DNA of 64,000 nucleotides from Peribacillus muralis (GTDB lineage: Bacteria; Bacillota; Bacilli; Bacillales; DSM-1321). A program made the translations under genes and the position numbers. The notes under the pieces were generated by a model, which saw nothing but the letters and a program-made list of their open reading frames with translations, ran no database searches and was not told where the DNA came from. Positions within the stretch are counted from its first letter, which is position 1; each line of letters opens with the position of its first letter. This document shows, piece by piece, positions 35,642 to 44,510 of this stretch. The stretch spans positions 1-64,000 of the forward strand of contig NZ_LMBV01000010.1 of assembly GCF_001439925.1 (NCBI RefSeq), written 5' to 3'.

Positions 35642-36550
35642 TTATTCTTCCATGGCCAGTACCAAGCCATTTTTCGTAATCGCAATCAGCTCTTCATCCT
35701 CTCGATCAATGCCATAGACGAGTAATGTAACGAGCATATATACGGCTCTGAAGCGGGCCAACCGCTCCGTTTCCTTGTCGATGCTCCCATAGATTTCAAA
35801 AAATGCTTGGCGCGCATTGCTCGGGAAATAACTGTATAAAAAGGCGATGTCTATGGCTGGACTTCCGATATGGACATCCCCCCAATCAAGGATGCCAGCA
35901 AGAATGCCCTCTTTATCCAGTAAAACATTCCGGACATGAATATCCCCATGAACGAGTGCTGACGGCTGCTGCACCTTCATATCGCCCAGTCCTCCAACAA
36001 AGCATCTAACCGAATGAGCCTGTTCCAGATATAGGTGCTTTTCTAGAGTTGCGACATGTTCCAGCAGCGATATTCGCCGGAAGGCCACATCGAGCCTTCT
36101 CAACCCATCAGGCTCCACACCTGCCTGCCTAGCCTTACCGAGCGGAAAGCTGTGGAGAAGCTTCAGGAAGCTAGCCAATTTTTTCGCCGATTCAACCTTA
36201 TTTGCAACAGATTCTTCTACAGGCAATTGTCCCCTTACCATTTTATAGCCGGTAAAGGGATAAGGATATAAGTCACTTGGCTTCCCAAAAAAGACCGGTT
36301 CAGGGATAAAAAGCGGAAAAGTTCCGGCAATGGAAGGCAAAAGACGATTCTCCACCTGTATCAAGGCAACGGCAAGCGGCCGGCGCGGGAAACGGAATAC
36401 AAATTCCCGATTGATTTGCATGACTGTGTTATCGAACCCTTCCCCTAGCTGCTTGATTTCTTTCCATTCAATTTCAGGAAACTGCTGCATGATCAATTTA
36501 CGTGCCAGCTCCAACGAAACTGGATACTCTGCCACCCAAGGCTTTTCCAC
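35642..36550 (-). CDS. aminoglycoside phosphotransferase family kinase
   Basis: A 302-residue APH/choline-kinase-fold protein. The catalytic loop VHGDIHVRNVL lies at about 200-210 with Asp203 as base, and the Mg2+ motif is LDWGDVHIG at 221-229. N-terminal nucleotide-binding strands include LGEGFDNTVMQI near 36-47. It phosphorylates a small hydroxylated or amino compound; antibiotic resistance is one option, but many relatives act on metabolites such as homoserine or choline, and nothing here decides. It lies 91 bp after the helicase stop and 33 bp before the methyltransferase start. Confidence 0.8.
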   Translation of the reverse strand: MEKPWVAEYPVSLELARKLIMQQFPEIEWKEIKQLGEGFDNTVMQINREFVFRFPRRPLAVALIQVENRLLPSIAGTFPLFIPEPVFFGKPSDLYPYPFTGYKMVRGQLPVEESVANKVESAKKLASFLKLLHSFPLGKARQAGVEPDGLRRLDVAFRRISLLEHVATLEKHLYLEQAHSVRCFVGGLGDMKVQQPSALVHGDIHVRNVLLDKEGILAGILDWGDVHIGSPAIDIAFLYSYFPSNARQAFFEIYGSIDKETERLARFRAVYMLVTLLVYGIDREDEELIAITKNGLVLAMEE

Positions 36551-36641
36551 TCCCGTATCCTCCTTTTATCGGTTTCTCCCTCTATTGGAGGTGCTGTTAG
36601 AACCACCCCTGCGGCTGCTCGGTCCTGGTGCACCAGTTGAT

Positions 36642-38072
36642 CTACGGCTGTCTCTTTGAACCTCCCTGCGGATTGTCCCGCCTTGGGCCACGACTGTCTT
36701 CAGAGCGGCCTCCCCGTGAATCCTCACGTTTTGGTCCACGACCGTTTTCGATTCGGCCTCCTCGCGGTTTTTCCCTCTCGATTTCACGATTGTCCGTTTG
36801 GTTTACAGAGCGGTGACTGCCTCGATTAGGTCCTCTCGTATCAATGCGCTCCCGGTGGCGCCTTCCTCCTCCTGTACGCGGTCGACGGGCACCTTCTTCA
36901 GAAGCATCTTCATAACGCTTCTTTTTATGTGCCACTTCATCAGGCTGGAACATTTTCACGCCTTCAATCGTCCTTCTTTCAATCTTCATGGAGATTCCTT
37001 TTTCCACTTCCCTTAAAAGCTGAAGATCCTTCGTCGCAATGAAGGTAACAGCCAAGCCATTCTCGCCTGCCCGGCCAGTACGGCCAATTCGATGGATGTA
37101 ACTTTCTGCATCCTCTGGGACATCATAATTAAATACATGCGTCACGCCCTCTACATCAAGCCCTCGTGCCGCAACATCGGTTGCCACCAAGTATTGAAGC
37201 TTTGCATCCCTGAAGTTTTTCATGACACGTTCACGCTTTGCTTGTGACAGATCGCCGTGCAATTCCTCGGAATTGAAGCCAGCAGCCTTAAGGGCATCAT
37301 TCAAAACGGAAACACGGCGTTTCGTGCGGCAAAATATAATCGCCAAATATGGCTGTTCTTCCTTGAGCATGTTCATTAACGAAGACTGCTTGGCACGGTC
37401 GGTCGTCTCGATGACAAGCTGCCTGATTTGTTCGACCGTCACCTGCTCAGCCTTCACGGCAGCCGTCAATGGTTTATCCATATAGCGTTTAGCTAGCTGA
37501 TGGACTTGTTCAGGCATCGTGGCGGAAAAAAGCAGCGTTTGGCGTTCTTCTGGAAGCTGTCCCATGATCTCTTCCACTTCGGGTAAAAAGCCAATATGAA
37601 GCATTTGATCGGCTTCATCCAGCACGAGCGTGTTAGTTTCGGACAGGTCGATGGTTCCTCTTCGTAAATGGTCCAATAGCCTGCCTGGTGTGGCAACGAC
37701 CACCGATATATTCCTTGTCAGCTTTTTCATTTGCTGCTCGACGTCTTGTCCGCCATAAACGGCAAGCACCTGCAGCTCTTCAATTTCATTAGCGAATTTT
37801 TTCAATTCCGCAGTGATTTGCAGTGCCAATTCCCTTGTTGGCGTGACGATCAACGATTGGATGTGGGATGCCGCGGGATCGACTTTTTCCAGGATTGGCA
37901 GCAAGAACGCCAAGGTTTTTCCCGTCCCGGTCTGCGCCTTGGCAATGACATCCCTTCCTGCCAGGATATCGGGTATCGCTTTCTCCTGTATCGGAGTTGG
38001 AGTGGTTATTCCTATTTGCTTTAATATCGTATTAATCGCCGGGCTCACACCAAGGTCGATGAAGTTTTTCAT
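36642..38072 (-). CDS. DEAD-box RNA helicase with an Arg/Gly-rich tail
   Basis: The 476-residue cytosolic helicase has the full DEAD-box set: Q motif ([10 protein letters not shown]), [10 protein letters not shown] near 43-52, PTRELALQ near 91, LDEADQML near 148, FSATMP near 180, and [16 protein letters not shown] and [10 protein letters not shown] in domain 2. From about residue 395 to the end is a basic, low-complexity tail with many RGG/RGP units that should bind RNA. Such helicases aid ribosome assembly or RNA decay in the cold. The tail stops at 36642, but the next frame continues with the same Arg/Gly/Ser bias to 36566 (see finding), so the end may be frameshifted. Which B. subtilis Csh protein it matches is not settled. 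Confidence 0.9.
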   Translation of the reverse strand: MKNFIDLGVSPAINTILKQIGITTPTPIQEKAIPDILAGRDVIAKAQTGTGKTLAFLLPILEKVDPAASHIQSLIVTPTRELALQITAELKKFANEIEELQVLAVYGGQDVEQQMKKLTRNISVVVATPGRLLDHLRRGTIDLSETNTLVLDEADQMLHIGFLPEVEEIMGQLPEERQTLLFSATMPEQVHQLAKRYMDKPLTAAVKAEQVTVEQIRQLVIETTDRAKQSSLMNMLKEEQPYLAIIFCRTKRRVSVLNDALKAAGFNSEELHGDLSQAKRERVMKNFRDAKLQYLVATDVAARGLDVEGVTHVFNYDVPEDAESYIHRIGRTGRAGENGLAVTFIATKDLQLLREVEKGISMKIERRTIEGVKMFQPDEVAHKKKRYEDASEEGARRPRTGGGRRHRERIDTRGPNRGSHRSVNQTDNREIEREKPRGGRIENGRGPKREDSRGGRSEDSRGPRRDNPQGGSKRQP

Positions 38073-38381
38073 GTTATAACCTACTTTCTATAATTTCTTC
38101 ATATGCATTCAACAGTAAAACATAGAAGGAGTGGATGTATCTTCCTTCACATCTGGTCATTTTTCTTATTCTGAGCTATTTGTAAGTATATCATTATCTA
38201 ATTTCGAGAAAACCCGTCACATAAAATTTTTCACGCTATTGTACTTTATTTATTTTTCTAATATAATTTATAAGATTTTATTTCGAATCATGTATCGAGC
38301 TACTTACTTAAGAAATGGTAAGCATCTCCTCCTTGTATTGCTTTGCAAGGATTTTTTGTATATAAAAAAGGGAGTGACCGC
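38073..38381. other. 309-bp region between helicase and pbuG
   Basis: This divergent promoter region is very AT-rich. A short stem CCTTG/CAAGG followed by ATTTTTTG (about 38332-38357) just before pbuG could be an attenuator. The conserved purine-riboswitch core was looked for and not found. Confidence 0.4.
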
Positions 38382-39674
38382 ATGTTTAAATTAAAAGAAC
38401 GGAATTCAACTATTAAGACGGAAGTGCTTGCGGGGCTTACAACCTTTTTAACGCTGGCTTATATCATCGTTGTAAACCCAATGATCCTTTCCGATGCCGG
38501 TGTTCCTTTCGATCAGGCATTCACGGCAACCATCATTGCAATAATAGTCGGTACCCTATGCATGGCCCTTTTAGCCAATTACCCGATTGTCATAGCGCCT
38601 GCAATGGGATTGAACGCCTACTTTGCCTACTCGGTCCTTGGGACCCATGATATCTCATACACTGTCGCCTTCTCGGCCGTCTTTGTTACCGGGATCATCT
38701 TCATCCTTTTATCACTTACTTCTTTCCGGTCGAAATTGATCGAAGCCATCCCCAATAATTTAAAGCATGCCATCAGTGCCGGGATCGGGCTTTTCATCAC
38801 GTTCATCGGGCTTCGCTTATCTGGAGTCGTGACACATCATGATTCAAACCTGGTCACGCTTGGAAGCTTCAGGGATCCGGGTGTAGCGCTCACACTGGTT
38901 GGTCTGGTCATAACGATCGTGCTGATCGTTCGTAATGTACAGGGAGCGATATTCATCGGTATGATCATCACGGCCATCATCGCTTTCTTTACAGGTCAAT
39001 TGAAAATCGATGGTCTTGTTTCCACTCCATCATTGCCTGAAGGCATCATCGTCGCCAATCCGATCACGTCCATTGCGGATGTCATCAACTACGGACTGTA
39101 TGGCGTCGTCTTCTCCATTTTGCTTGTCATGCTTTTTGATACGACGGGAGCTTTGTTGGGAATCGTGCGGCAGGCTGGATTGCTGAAGAATAACAAGCTT
39201 GAAAAATCGGGCAGTGCCTTTTTTGCCGATTCGATCGGCACGACCGTTGGCGCCATGTTCGGTACAAGCCCGACGGCAGCATCCGTCGAATCCTCCGCCG
39301 GGGTGGGAGCGGGCGGCAAAACAGGTTTAACCGCACTTGTAGTCGCAATCCTGTTCTTAATAACCGCTTTTTTCAGCCCACTGATAGGAGCTGTTTCAAA
39401 TGTTGCGGCCATTACGGCACCAAGCTTGATTATCGTAGGAAGCATGATGATCAAAAGCATAAATGAAATTGACTGGACGCACTTTGATGAATCCTTCCCT
39501 GCCTTTTTGGTCATCGTCGCCATGCCGTTAACATCAAGCATTGCCAATGGGATTGCCCTCGGGTTCATCGCCTATCCCATTTTAAAAATGGCAAGAGGGA
39601 AGTTTCGTGAAGTGCATCCCTTCGTGTACATCTTTGCCATTCTATTTCTTTATCAACTGATTTTCCTAGCTTGA
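38382..39674 (+). CDS. pbuG: purine (guanine/hypoxanthine) permease, PbuG type
   Basis: A 430-residue NCS2 (AzgA/PbuG branch) transporter with about 12 to 14 membrane segments that takes up guanine or hypoxanthine by proton symport. Diagnostic pieces are TLAYIIVVNPMIL near 23-35, the MGLNAYFAYSV segment near 75-85 in the half-helix, GTSPTAASVESSAGVGAGGKTG near 294 (broken here as two signature halves), and SFPAFLVIVAMPLT near 369. ATG at 38382 is chosen because AAGGGAG stands 7 nt upstream; an in-frame ATG at 38343 lacks one. Substrate assignment within the branch is by resemblance. Confidence 0.87.
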   Translation: MFKLKERNSTIKTEVLAGLTTFLTLAYIIVVNPMILSDAGVPFDQAFTATIIAIIVGTLCMALLANYPIVIAPAMGLNAYFAYSVLGTHDISYTVAFSAVFVTGIIFILLSLTSFRSKLIEAIPNNLKHAISAGIGLFITFIGLRLSGVVTHHDSNLVTLGSFRDPGVALTLVGLVITIVLIVRNVQGAIFIGMIITAIIAFFTGQLKIDGLVSTPSLPEGIIVANPITSIADVINYGLYGVVFSILLVMLFDTTGALLGIVRQAGLLKNNKLEKSGSAFFADSIGTTVGAMFGTSPTAASVESSAGVGAGGKTGLTALVVAILFLITAFFSPLIGAVSNVAAITAPSLIIVGSMMIKSINEIDWTHFDESFPAFLVIVAMPLTSSIANGIALGFIAYPILKMARGKFREVHPFVYIFAILFLYQLIFLA

Positions 39675-39684
39675 TTCTACTAGA

Positions 39685-39709
39685 GGGGCCCAACGGGTCC
39701 CTTTTTTTT
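39685..39709 (+). terminator. terminator of pbuG
   Basis: GGGGCCC/GGGTCCC with a 3-nt loop, then eight T residues. Confidence 0.85.
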
Positions 39710-39721
39710 ACAATCAAAAGA

Positions 39722-39750
39722 AGGATATCCAACTAGACGTCAGATATCCT
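39722..39750 (-). terminator. terminator of the parM-parR operon
   Basis: AGGATATC/GATATCCT stem around a 13-nt loop; on the minus strand TTCTTTTG follows. It lies 9 bp beyond the ParR stop. Confidence 0.7.
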
Positions 39751-39758
39751 CCATATAT

Positions 39759-40298
39759 TCACTGATTCATTTGATCAAGAAAATCACCAAGAAGATCATC
39801 GAGATTTTCCTCTTCCGGTTCTATTTCATCCTCTTGCTGGGAGGGTTGATCCAAACTCCAATCAAAGTCATCCAAATCTTTCTTAGGCAACTCTTCCTGA
39901 ACCTCCAAAACTTCCTTGACTTCAGGCTCTACCTGCATATAATCCTCATTCGATCGGTTGCTGTTCAAAGAGGCAAGCAAGGCGGTGGCGCGTAAAGGAT
40001 CGGACAAAAGATTATACATAATCGTTCCAAGCATAGCTTCTGAGTGGGAATGCTTGAGCCAGTCACGCTGAGATTTGCTTAGCTTGTTCGGCATGGGCAA
40101 GGCAATCATTTCCCGATCCTGATGGGTGGATTGCCCGACACCATCGAGAACATATTCGGCAAGTTTACTGGAAAAATTCCGTCTTTCCGTTTCCTTCAAT
40201 TTCTGCAGCTGTCTTAACGTATAATCTGATATATCCGAAGGGATACGAAAAGTGATGGCTTGTCCTCTTTTAATTTCAGAAGAAGCTGTTTTTTTCAT
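39759..40298 (-). CDS. parR: ParR-like centromere-binding adaptor
   Basis: The 179-residue protein begins with a basic region and a strand-helix-helix stretch (QAITFRIPSDISDYTLRQLQ, about 14-33, then a helix to about 50) as in ribbon-helix-helix DNA-binding proteins. The last 50 residues are highly acidic and end in a helix (EENLDDLLGDFLDQMNQ), the place where ParR proteins dock on ParM filaments. It is encoded 8 bp after the ParM-like gene, the order of type II partition operons. The repeats upstream of parM are its likely binding site. ParR proteins are poorly conserved, so the name relies on context plus this architecture. Confidence 0.7.
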   Translation of the reverse strand: MKKTASSEIKRGQAITFRIPSDISDYTLRQLQKLKETERRNFSSKLAEYVLDGVGQSTHQDREMIALPMPNKLSKSQRDWLKHSHSEAMLGTIMYNLLSDPLRATALLASLNSNRSNEDYMQVEPEVKEVLEVQEELPKKDLDDFDWSLDQPSQQEDEIEPEEENLDDLLGDFLDQMNQ

Positions 40299-40306
40299 TC
40301 TCTCAC

Positions 40307-41500
40307 CTATTTAGTAGATCCGGTTCTTTGTTCTTTCTTCTTTTGCTGAGATTGGTTCTGTTCCTTTGCATTCCGGCGATTAAAATCGGAAATCAATTTA
40401 TAATAGGCGTTTGCCATCATCCAAACGCTTTCCCGTTCGTCTTCGAAAAAGTCAATATTGTAGCCATCGAAATTTTGATTCAATGTTTTCAAGTAATCTT
40501 TCAGGACAATCGATCCACCGCCAACGAAATAGCAAATTTCCGTTTGGGAATTTTTTTGCCATACGTTGCGCAGGTGACGATATTGTTTCTTGGCAAGCTC
40601 ACCTAAAATACGGTCGACGATATCATGGACGCTTGTCCGGCTTCCGCGAACCATGATATGATTGCGGTCATTTTTCTTCGTGATGATTTCAACGACATCA
40701 CGCCTGCTGTCCAACTCAACTCCATGTTTCTTCCTGATTTCCTCGCGAATCGATTCAAGGGCTTCAGCTACTCCTAAATTGAAACCTTGTGCCTTGTCAT
40801 CGTCAACCTTGCGATTTTTTATGACGGCGATATCCGTCGATAATCCACCGATATCCTGGATAAGGATTCTTCTATCTATCAATTCACGGTTAATGATATT
40901 CAGATCATTATCCATGACTAAATTGATGTATGCCGCAAAGCCCTCTGGATAGACTTTCACTTCATCGAATTTGATGTTGATCTTCATGCCTTGGTATTTA
41001 GGGGTAATTAAAAATTCCACCTGATGGACGGAGCCTAGTAATTTCGAGCGGTACCCAACGTCTTTTCCTTCTTTAACCTCCCGAAGCGGCAACCCTGTCC
41101 CAAGCGTATAATTTGCTTCCACTACGTTATTCACTTTTTTGAATTTTTCATTGTTCCCCTGCTTGGCGGCGTCTAATGCAAGTGCCGCAAAAAGCATGAC
41201 CAATGTTTGATCTTCTTCTGATTTACTGCTTCCCATATCCAGTTCTGAAGGGTTATCGCTTTTTGTTGCCAAATTTCCTACGCGATAAATGGCATTATTA
41301 TCTTGAAGGGCTGGTGAATGAACCCTAATATGAATCCCTTCAAGTGGTTTTTTTTCATTAAGTTCCTCAATCCCGATGACCGGACGGTCTTCTATGTCCT
41401 TCGCAATGACGTTTGGTATATATAGTTCAGACTCTAGCTTTCCAAAAATAGCTTTGATAGCATCGTTACCTACGTCCACTGCTGCGATTCTAGAACTCAT
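40307..41500 (-). CDS. parM: ParM/StbA-like actin ATPase
   Basis: The 397-residue protein has the actin-fold signatures. The phosphate-1 loop IAAVDVGNDAIKAIFG is at 5-20, the phosphate-2 loop QDIGGLSTDIAVI at 215-227, and the adenosine motif YFVGGGSIVLKDY at 324-336. The C-terminus carries a Gln/Lys-rich tail. ParM-type filaments push replicon copies apart by ATP-driven polymerisation in the cytosol. AAAGGGGATG is about 7 nt upstream of ATG. It heads a two-gene operon with ParR and is preceded by an iteron-like region. The closest recall is the Bacillus plasmid ParM/Alp group, yet all neighbours here are core chromosomal genes. Confidence 0.85.
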   Translation of the reverse strand: MSSRIAAVDVGNDAIKAIFGKLESELYIPNVIAKDIEDRPVIGIEELNEKKPLEGIHIRVHSPALQDNNAIYRVGNLATKSDNPSELDMGSSKSEEDQTLVMLFAALALDAAKQGNNEKFKKVNNVVEANYTLGTGLPLREVKEGKDVGYRSKLLGSVHQVEFLITPKYQGMKINIKFDEVKVYPEGFAAYINLVMDNDLNIINRELIDRRILIQDIGGLSTDIAVIKNRKVDDDKAQGFNLGVAEALESIREEIRKKHGVELDSRRDVVEIITKKNDRNHIMVRGSRTSVHDIVDRILGELAKKQYRHLRNVWQKNSQTEICYFVGGGSIVLKDYLKTLNQNFDGYNIDFFEDERESVWMMANAYYKLISDFNRRNAKEQNQSQQKKKEQRTGSTK

Positions 41501-41621
41501 CTAAAAACATCCCCTTTTTATTGAAAAAAATTTAAGTGAAGCATTCCCTTTAAGGATAGAAAAAATTCCCTTGATAGTCAATGCTTCTTAAGTTGTAGCT
41601 ATAATTGCCGAATTGTTTTCA

Positions 41622-41775
41622 AATTGTTTACAATAGGAACAAATATGTACACACCACTTATATAGCCATGTGTACGTGTTTGTAAACATGTATACACATT
41701 TGTGTACAAAACACCTATTTTTGTTTACATGCATACGTTTTTGTAAACAAGCAAATAATGTATTTTCTAAACACC
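41622..41775. repeat. iteron-like array, candidate parC centromere and parMR promoter
   Basis: In about 150 bp the words TTGTTTACA, GTGTACG, TTGTAAACA, TGTATACACA, TGTGTACAAAACACC, TTGTTTACA, TTGTAAACAA and TAAACACC recur on both strands, at 41624, 41668, 41680, 41688, 41701, 41721, 41741 and 41766. The shared core is TGTA(A/C)AC. Arrays of about 10-bp repeats just upstream of parM are the usual form of parC, which ParR binds and which also autoregulates the operon. The yhfW start lies 90 bp to the right, so the array may also affect yhfW. Confidence 0.65.
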
Positions 41776-41865
41776 TTCCTTTTACAAAAAACAGGCGTAT
41801 AAATACTAATTTTGGGTATGGTAATAAATGGACAATTCACAACGAACTGTAATGGAGGTAATTAA

Positions 41866-43383
41866 ATGACTGAGAAAAATACAGATCTCCCTCAATTTCC
41901 CGAACCCTTTTGGCGCGCATTAACTCTCCCTTCTTTTTCTAAGCTAGATAGAGATATTACCACGGACACCTTGATCGTAGGCGGAGGTATTACAGGGATC
42001 ACTTCAGCTTATCTACTAGCAAAACAGGGGGTTAAGGTCACACTGATTGATGCAGGCGAAATCCTGAATGGAACGACGGGGCACACGACTGCCAAAATCA
42101 CGGCCCAGCATGGCCTTATTTATGATCAATTGATCACCGAGCATGGAGAAGAAAAGGCCAAGCTCTATTATGAAGCAAATGCTGAAGGAATGCAGCTAAT
42201 CAAAGACTTGGTTTCCGAGCATTCCATCGAATGCAATCTGACCGCACAGGATGCCTATATTTACGCGAATACCGATGAATACAAAAACAAAATTCAAAAA
42301 GAACTGAAAGCCTACCAAAAGCTTGGCATTAGGGGTGATTACACAGATGAAATCCCCTTCTCGATCCCTTGCAAAGCTGCCGTAATCATGAAGGATCAAG
42401 CCCAGTTTCATCCTTTGAAATATTTGAAGGCACTGATCTCCGCGTTTCAGGAGGCTGGGGGCATAATCTATGAACAGACAACGGCAATGAAGATTGAAGA
42501 CGGAGATCCACCGACTGTCTTGACCGATAGCGGGCATAGCATCAAAAGCAAGCAGGTAATCGTGGCCTCCCACTACCCTTTCAATGATGAGACGGGCCTA
42601 TACTTCGCCCGTATGCATGTCAAAAGGTCCTATGTACTGGCAATCAGGACCGAGCAGGAATATCCCGGAGGCATGTTTTATTGCGCGGATACCCCTTCTC
42701 GATCCCTTCGCTATACGGAAGGAGACGATGGCGAAAAGCTGATCCTTGTCGGCGGCGATGGCCATAAGACTGGGCAGGGAGTCTCGATGATCGAGCATTA
42801 TGAAGCTTTGAAGGACTTCAGCTCGCACTATTTCAATGTGGAGGATATCCCTTATCGCTGGTCGGCACAGGATATCGTGACTCCGGATAAGATCCCCTAC
42901 GTCGGCCCGGTGACCGCCAATCATCAAAACGTCCTGATTGCTACGGGTTATGCGAAATGGGGCATGACCAATGGATCGATCGCTGCCAAGATCATGAGCG
43001 ATCATATTTTGCAAAAGGACAATCGGTATGCCGATTTGTATAATCCCTCCCGCTTAAAGGGCTTGAAGAATATGGTCCAAGACAACGCCGATGTGGCGAA
43101 GCATCTGATTAAGGGGAAATTGGCCGTCATTCATAAAGCACCAGAAGATTTGGGCATCGATGAAGGCGCAATCGTGAAGGTTAATGGAGACAAAGCTGGG
43201 TGTTACCGCGATCAAGACGGTAAACTGCATATCGTCGACTCCACATGCACCCATATGGGCTGTGAGGTTGTCTGGAACAGCGGCGACCGTACATGGGACT
43301 GTCCATGCCACGCCTCTCGTTTCTCCATCAGTGGCGAGGTTTTAAATGGTCCTGCTGTCGAACCCTTGAAGAAAATACGTTAA
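41866..43383 (+). CDS. yhfW: FAD-dependent oxidoreductase with C-terminal Rieske domain (YhfW-like)
   Basis: This 505-residue protein combines a DadA-type FAD oxidoreductase (residues about 30-400, dinucleotide motif DTLIVGGGITGITSAYLLA near 34-52) with a Rieske [2Fe-2S] domain at the end. Rieske ligands are C461-x-H463 (CTHMGC) and C479-x-x-H482 (CPCHASRF), with C466 and C481 placed for the disulfide. It is equivalent in size and order to B. subtilis YhfW, whose substrate is not established. It should be cytosolic; no signal is present. The ribosome binding site is GGAGGT, 6 nt from ATG. It diverges from the parM operon across the iteron region. Confidence 0.88.
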   Translation: MTEKNTDLPQFPEPFWRALTLPSFSKLDRDITTDTLIVGGGITGITSAYLLAKQGVKVTLIDAGEILNGTTGHTTAKITAQHGLIYDQLITEHGEEKAKLYYEANAEGMQLIKDLVSEHSIECNLTAQDAYIYANTDEYKNKIQKELKAYQKLGIRGDYTDEIPFSIPCKAAVIMKDQAQFHPLKYLKALISAFQEAGGIIYEQTTAMKIEDGDPPTVLTDSGHSIKSKQVIVASHYPFNDETGLYFARMHVKRSYVLAIRTEQEYPGGMFYCADTPSRSLRYTEGDDGEKLILVGGDGHKTGQGVSMIEHYEALKDFSSHYFNVEDIPYRWSAQDIVTPDKIPYVGPVTANHQNVLIATGYAKWGMTNGSIAAKIMSDHILQKDNRYADLYNPSRLKGLKNMVQDNADVAKHLIKGKLAVIHKAPEDLGIDEGAIVKVNGDKAGCYRDQDGKLHIVDSTCTHMGCEVVWNSGDRTWDCPCHASRFSISGEVLNGPAVEPLKKIR

Positions 43384-43483
43384 CCGACAAATCACCTAAT
43401 GGTCGACGAGGTCTGCCGTTTTCCTTATACTGAAGTTACATGCACTCAATCGTTGCAAATAACTCCAAAGGATGGGATCGAAC

Positions 43484-43678
43484 ATGAACGGTAAAAACCG
43501 GAAAGATATTACACCAGGTACGTCTGTAGATATTGTACTGAAAGCAGATCAACGCAGCGGCAAACTGACAAGCGGAACGGTAAAGGACATTTTGACCAAC
43601 TCCAGCAGTCACCCACATGGGATAAAAGTAAGATTGACCGATGGCCAGGTTGGCAGGGTCCAAGTCATCCATAAGTAA
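43484..43678 (+). CDS. ywbE: YwbE family protein
   Basis: This 64-residue basic protein consists of one small beta barrel (RKDITPGTSVDIVLKADQRS, then GKLTSGTVKDILTN and HPHGIKVRLTDGQVGRVQ). It matches the DUF2196/YwbE family, widespread in bacteria and without a known function; the fold suggests nucleic-acid or ribosome association, which is inference. The start at 43484 is used since an ATG four codons earlier leaves no room for the AAAGGA ribosome binding site. Monocistronic with its own terminator. Confidence 0.88.
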   Translation: MNGKNRKDITPGTSVDIVLKADQRSGKLTSGTVKDILTNSSSHPHGIKVRLTDGQVGRVQVIHK

Positions 43679-43682
43679 ACTG

Positions 43683-43709
43683 CACTCGGTCCAGGCCGAG
43701 TGTTTTTTT
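43683..43709 (+). terminator. terminator of ywbE
   Basis: CACTCGG/CCGAGTG stem with 6-nt loop, then TTTTTTT. Confidence 0.88.
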
Positions 43710-43811
43710 ATATTCTACTGATTTGATGAAGCTGACGATATTTCAATCATGTTTCCCGTTCATACTTCGTACAATAAGGTTATGTATCTCTTTAAAAAGG
43801 CTGGTGTCAAC

Positions 43812-44453
43812 ATGATCCAACAATATAATGCCCGCAACGATGAACATACATTGAAGGTTTCCGGCTCCGAGACGCTGCAAGCAGCCCCCGACCAAGCCAC
43901 CATCACCCTTGGCGTCATGACGGAGAATGAGGACCCTCAACAGGCCCAGCAGGCCAACTCCCAAGCAATCGCGAACGTCATCGCAGCCCTTAAATCGGCC
44001 GGCATTCCTGAAGAACATATGAAAACGAGTGAGTACAGAATCGATCCACAATATGATTATATCGACGGCAAGGAATTGTTCAAGAATTATAAAGTCCAGC
44101 ACATCATCCAGGTCCGAACGACCGACATCGAAAAAATCGGCAGTTTGATTGACACGGCTGTCAAAAGCGGTGCCAATACGGTCACCAGCATCCGCTTTTC
44201 CTTATTAAATCCGGAAGCTTACTATAACCAAGCACTTTCGCTCGCATTAAAACATGCAAACGAAAAAGCACTCTCCATGGCCAGAACGATAGGAATTACC
44301 TTGAACCCCATTCCCAACCAGGTTGACGAGATCTCTGAAACAACGTCTCCAACGCTTTACCAAGCAAGCTCCTTTGCACAGAACGCTTCCACCCCGATAC
44401 AGCCCGGGGAATTGAACATCACCGCAACGGTAAGGGTCGAATATACGTATTGA
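43812..44453 (+). CDS. SIMPL domain (DUF541) protein
   Basis: The 213-residue protein belongs to the SIMPL/DUF541 family, seen in bacterial proteins of oxidative or envelope stress. Characteristic strands are LKVSGSETLQAAPDQATITL near 12-31, EEHMKTSEYRIDPQYDY near 74, and the closing ITATVRVEYTY. There is no obvious signal peptide with the ATG at 43812 (AAAAGG about 11 nt upstream), so this copy may be cytosolic; an upstream in-frame ATG at 43749 would add 21 residues without making a clear signal. Confidence 0.85.
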   Translation: MIQQYNARNDEHTLKVSGSETLQAAPDQATITLGVMTENEDPQQAQQANSQAIANVIAALKSAGIPEEHMKTSEYRIDPQYDYIDGKELFKNYKVQHIIQVRTTDIEKIGSLIDTAVKSGANTVTSIRFSLLNPEAYYNQALSLALKHANEKALSMARTIGITLNPIPNQVDEISETTSPTLYQASSFAQNASTPIQPGELNITATVRVEYTY

Positions 44454-44477
44454 ACACCCCACTTTCCATGCTAAAAA

Positions 44478-44499
44478 CCCCCTTGGTTTGCCAAGGGGG
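44478..44499 (-). terminator. terminator of purU (may act both ways)
   Basis: CCCCCTTGG/CCAAGGGGG with a 4-nt loop. On the minus strand TTTTTAG follows directly. Confidence 0.8.
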
Positions 44500-44510
44500 C
44501 CCTTTCCACT

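Noticed and set aside
36566-36787. Separate 73-residue protein behind the helicase
   Set aside because: Its second half reads as the shifted continuation of the helicase Arg/Gly tail and its first half is a shadow of the helicase frame; it has no ribosome binding site of its own.
38073-38381. Possible purine riboswitch before pbuG
   Set aside because: The conserved P1/J1-2/loop core of the purine aptamer is not present; only a short attenuator-like stem was seen.
39089-39568. 159-codon ORF antisense to pbuG
   Set aside because: It is a frame shadow of the highly conserved pbuG coding sequence.
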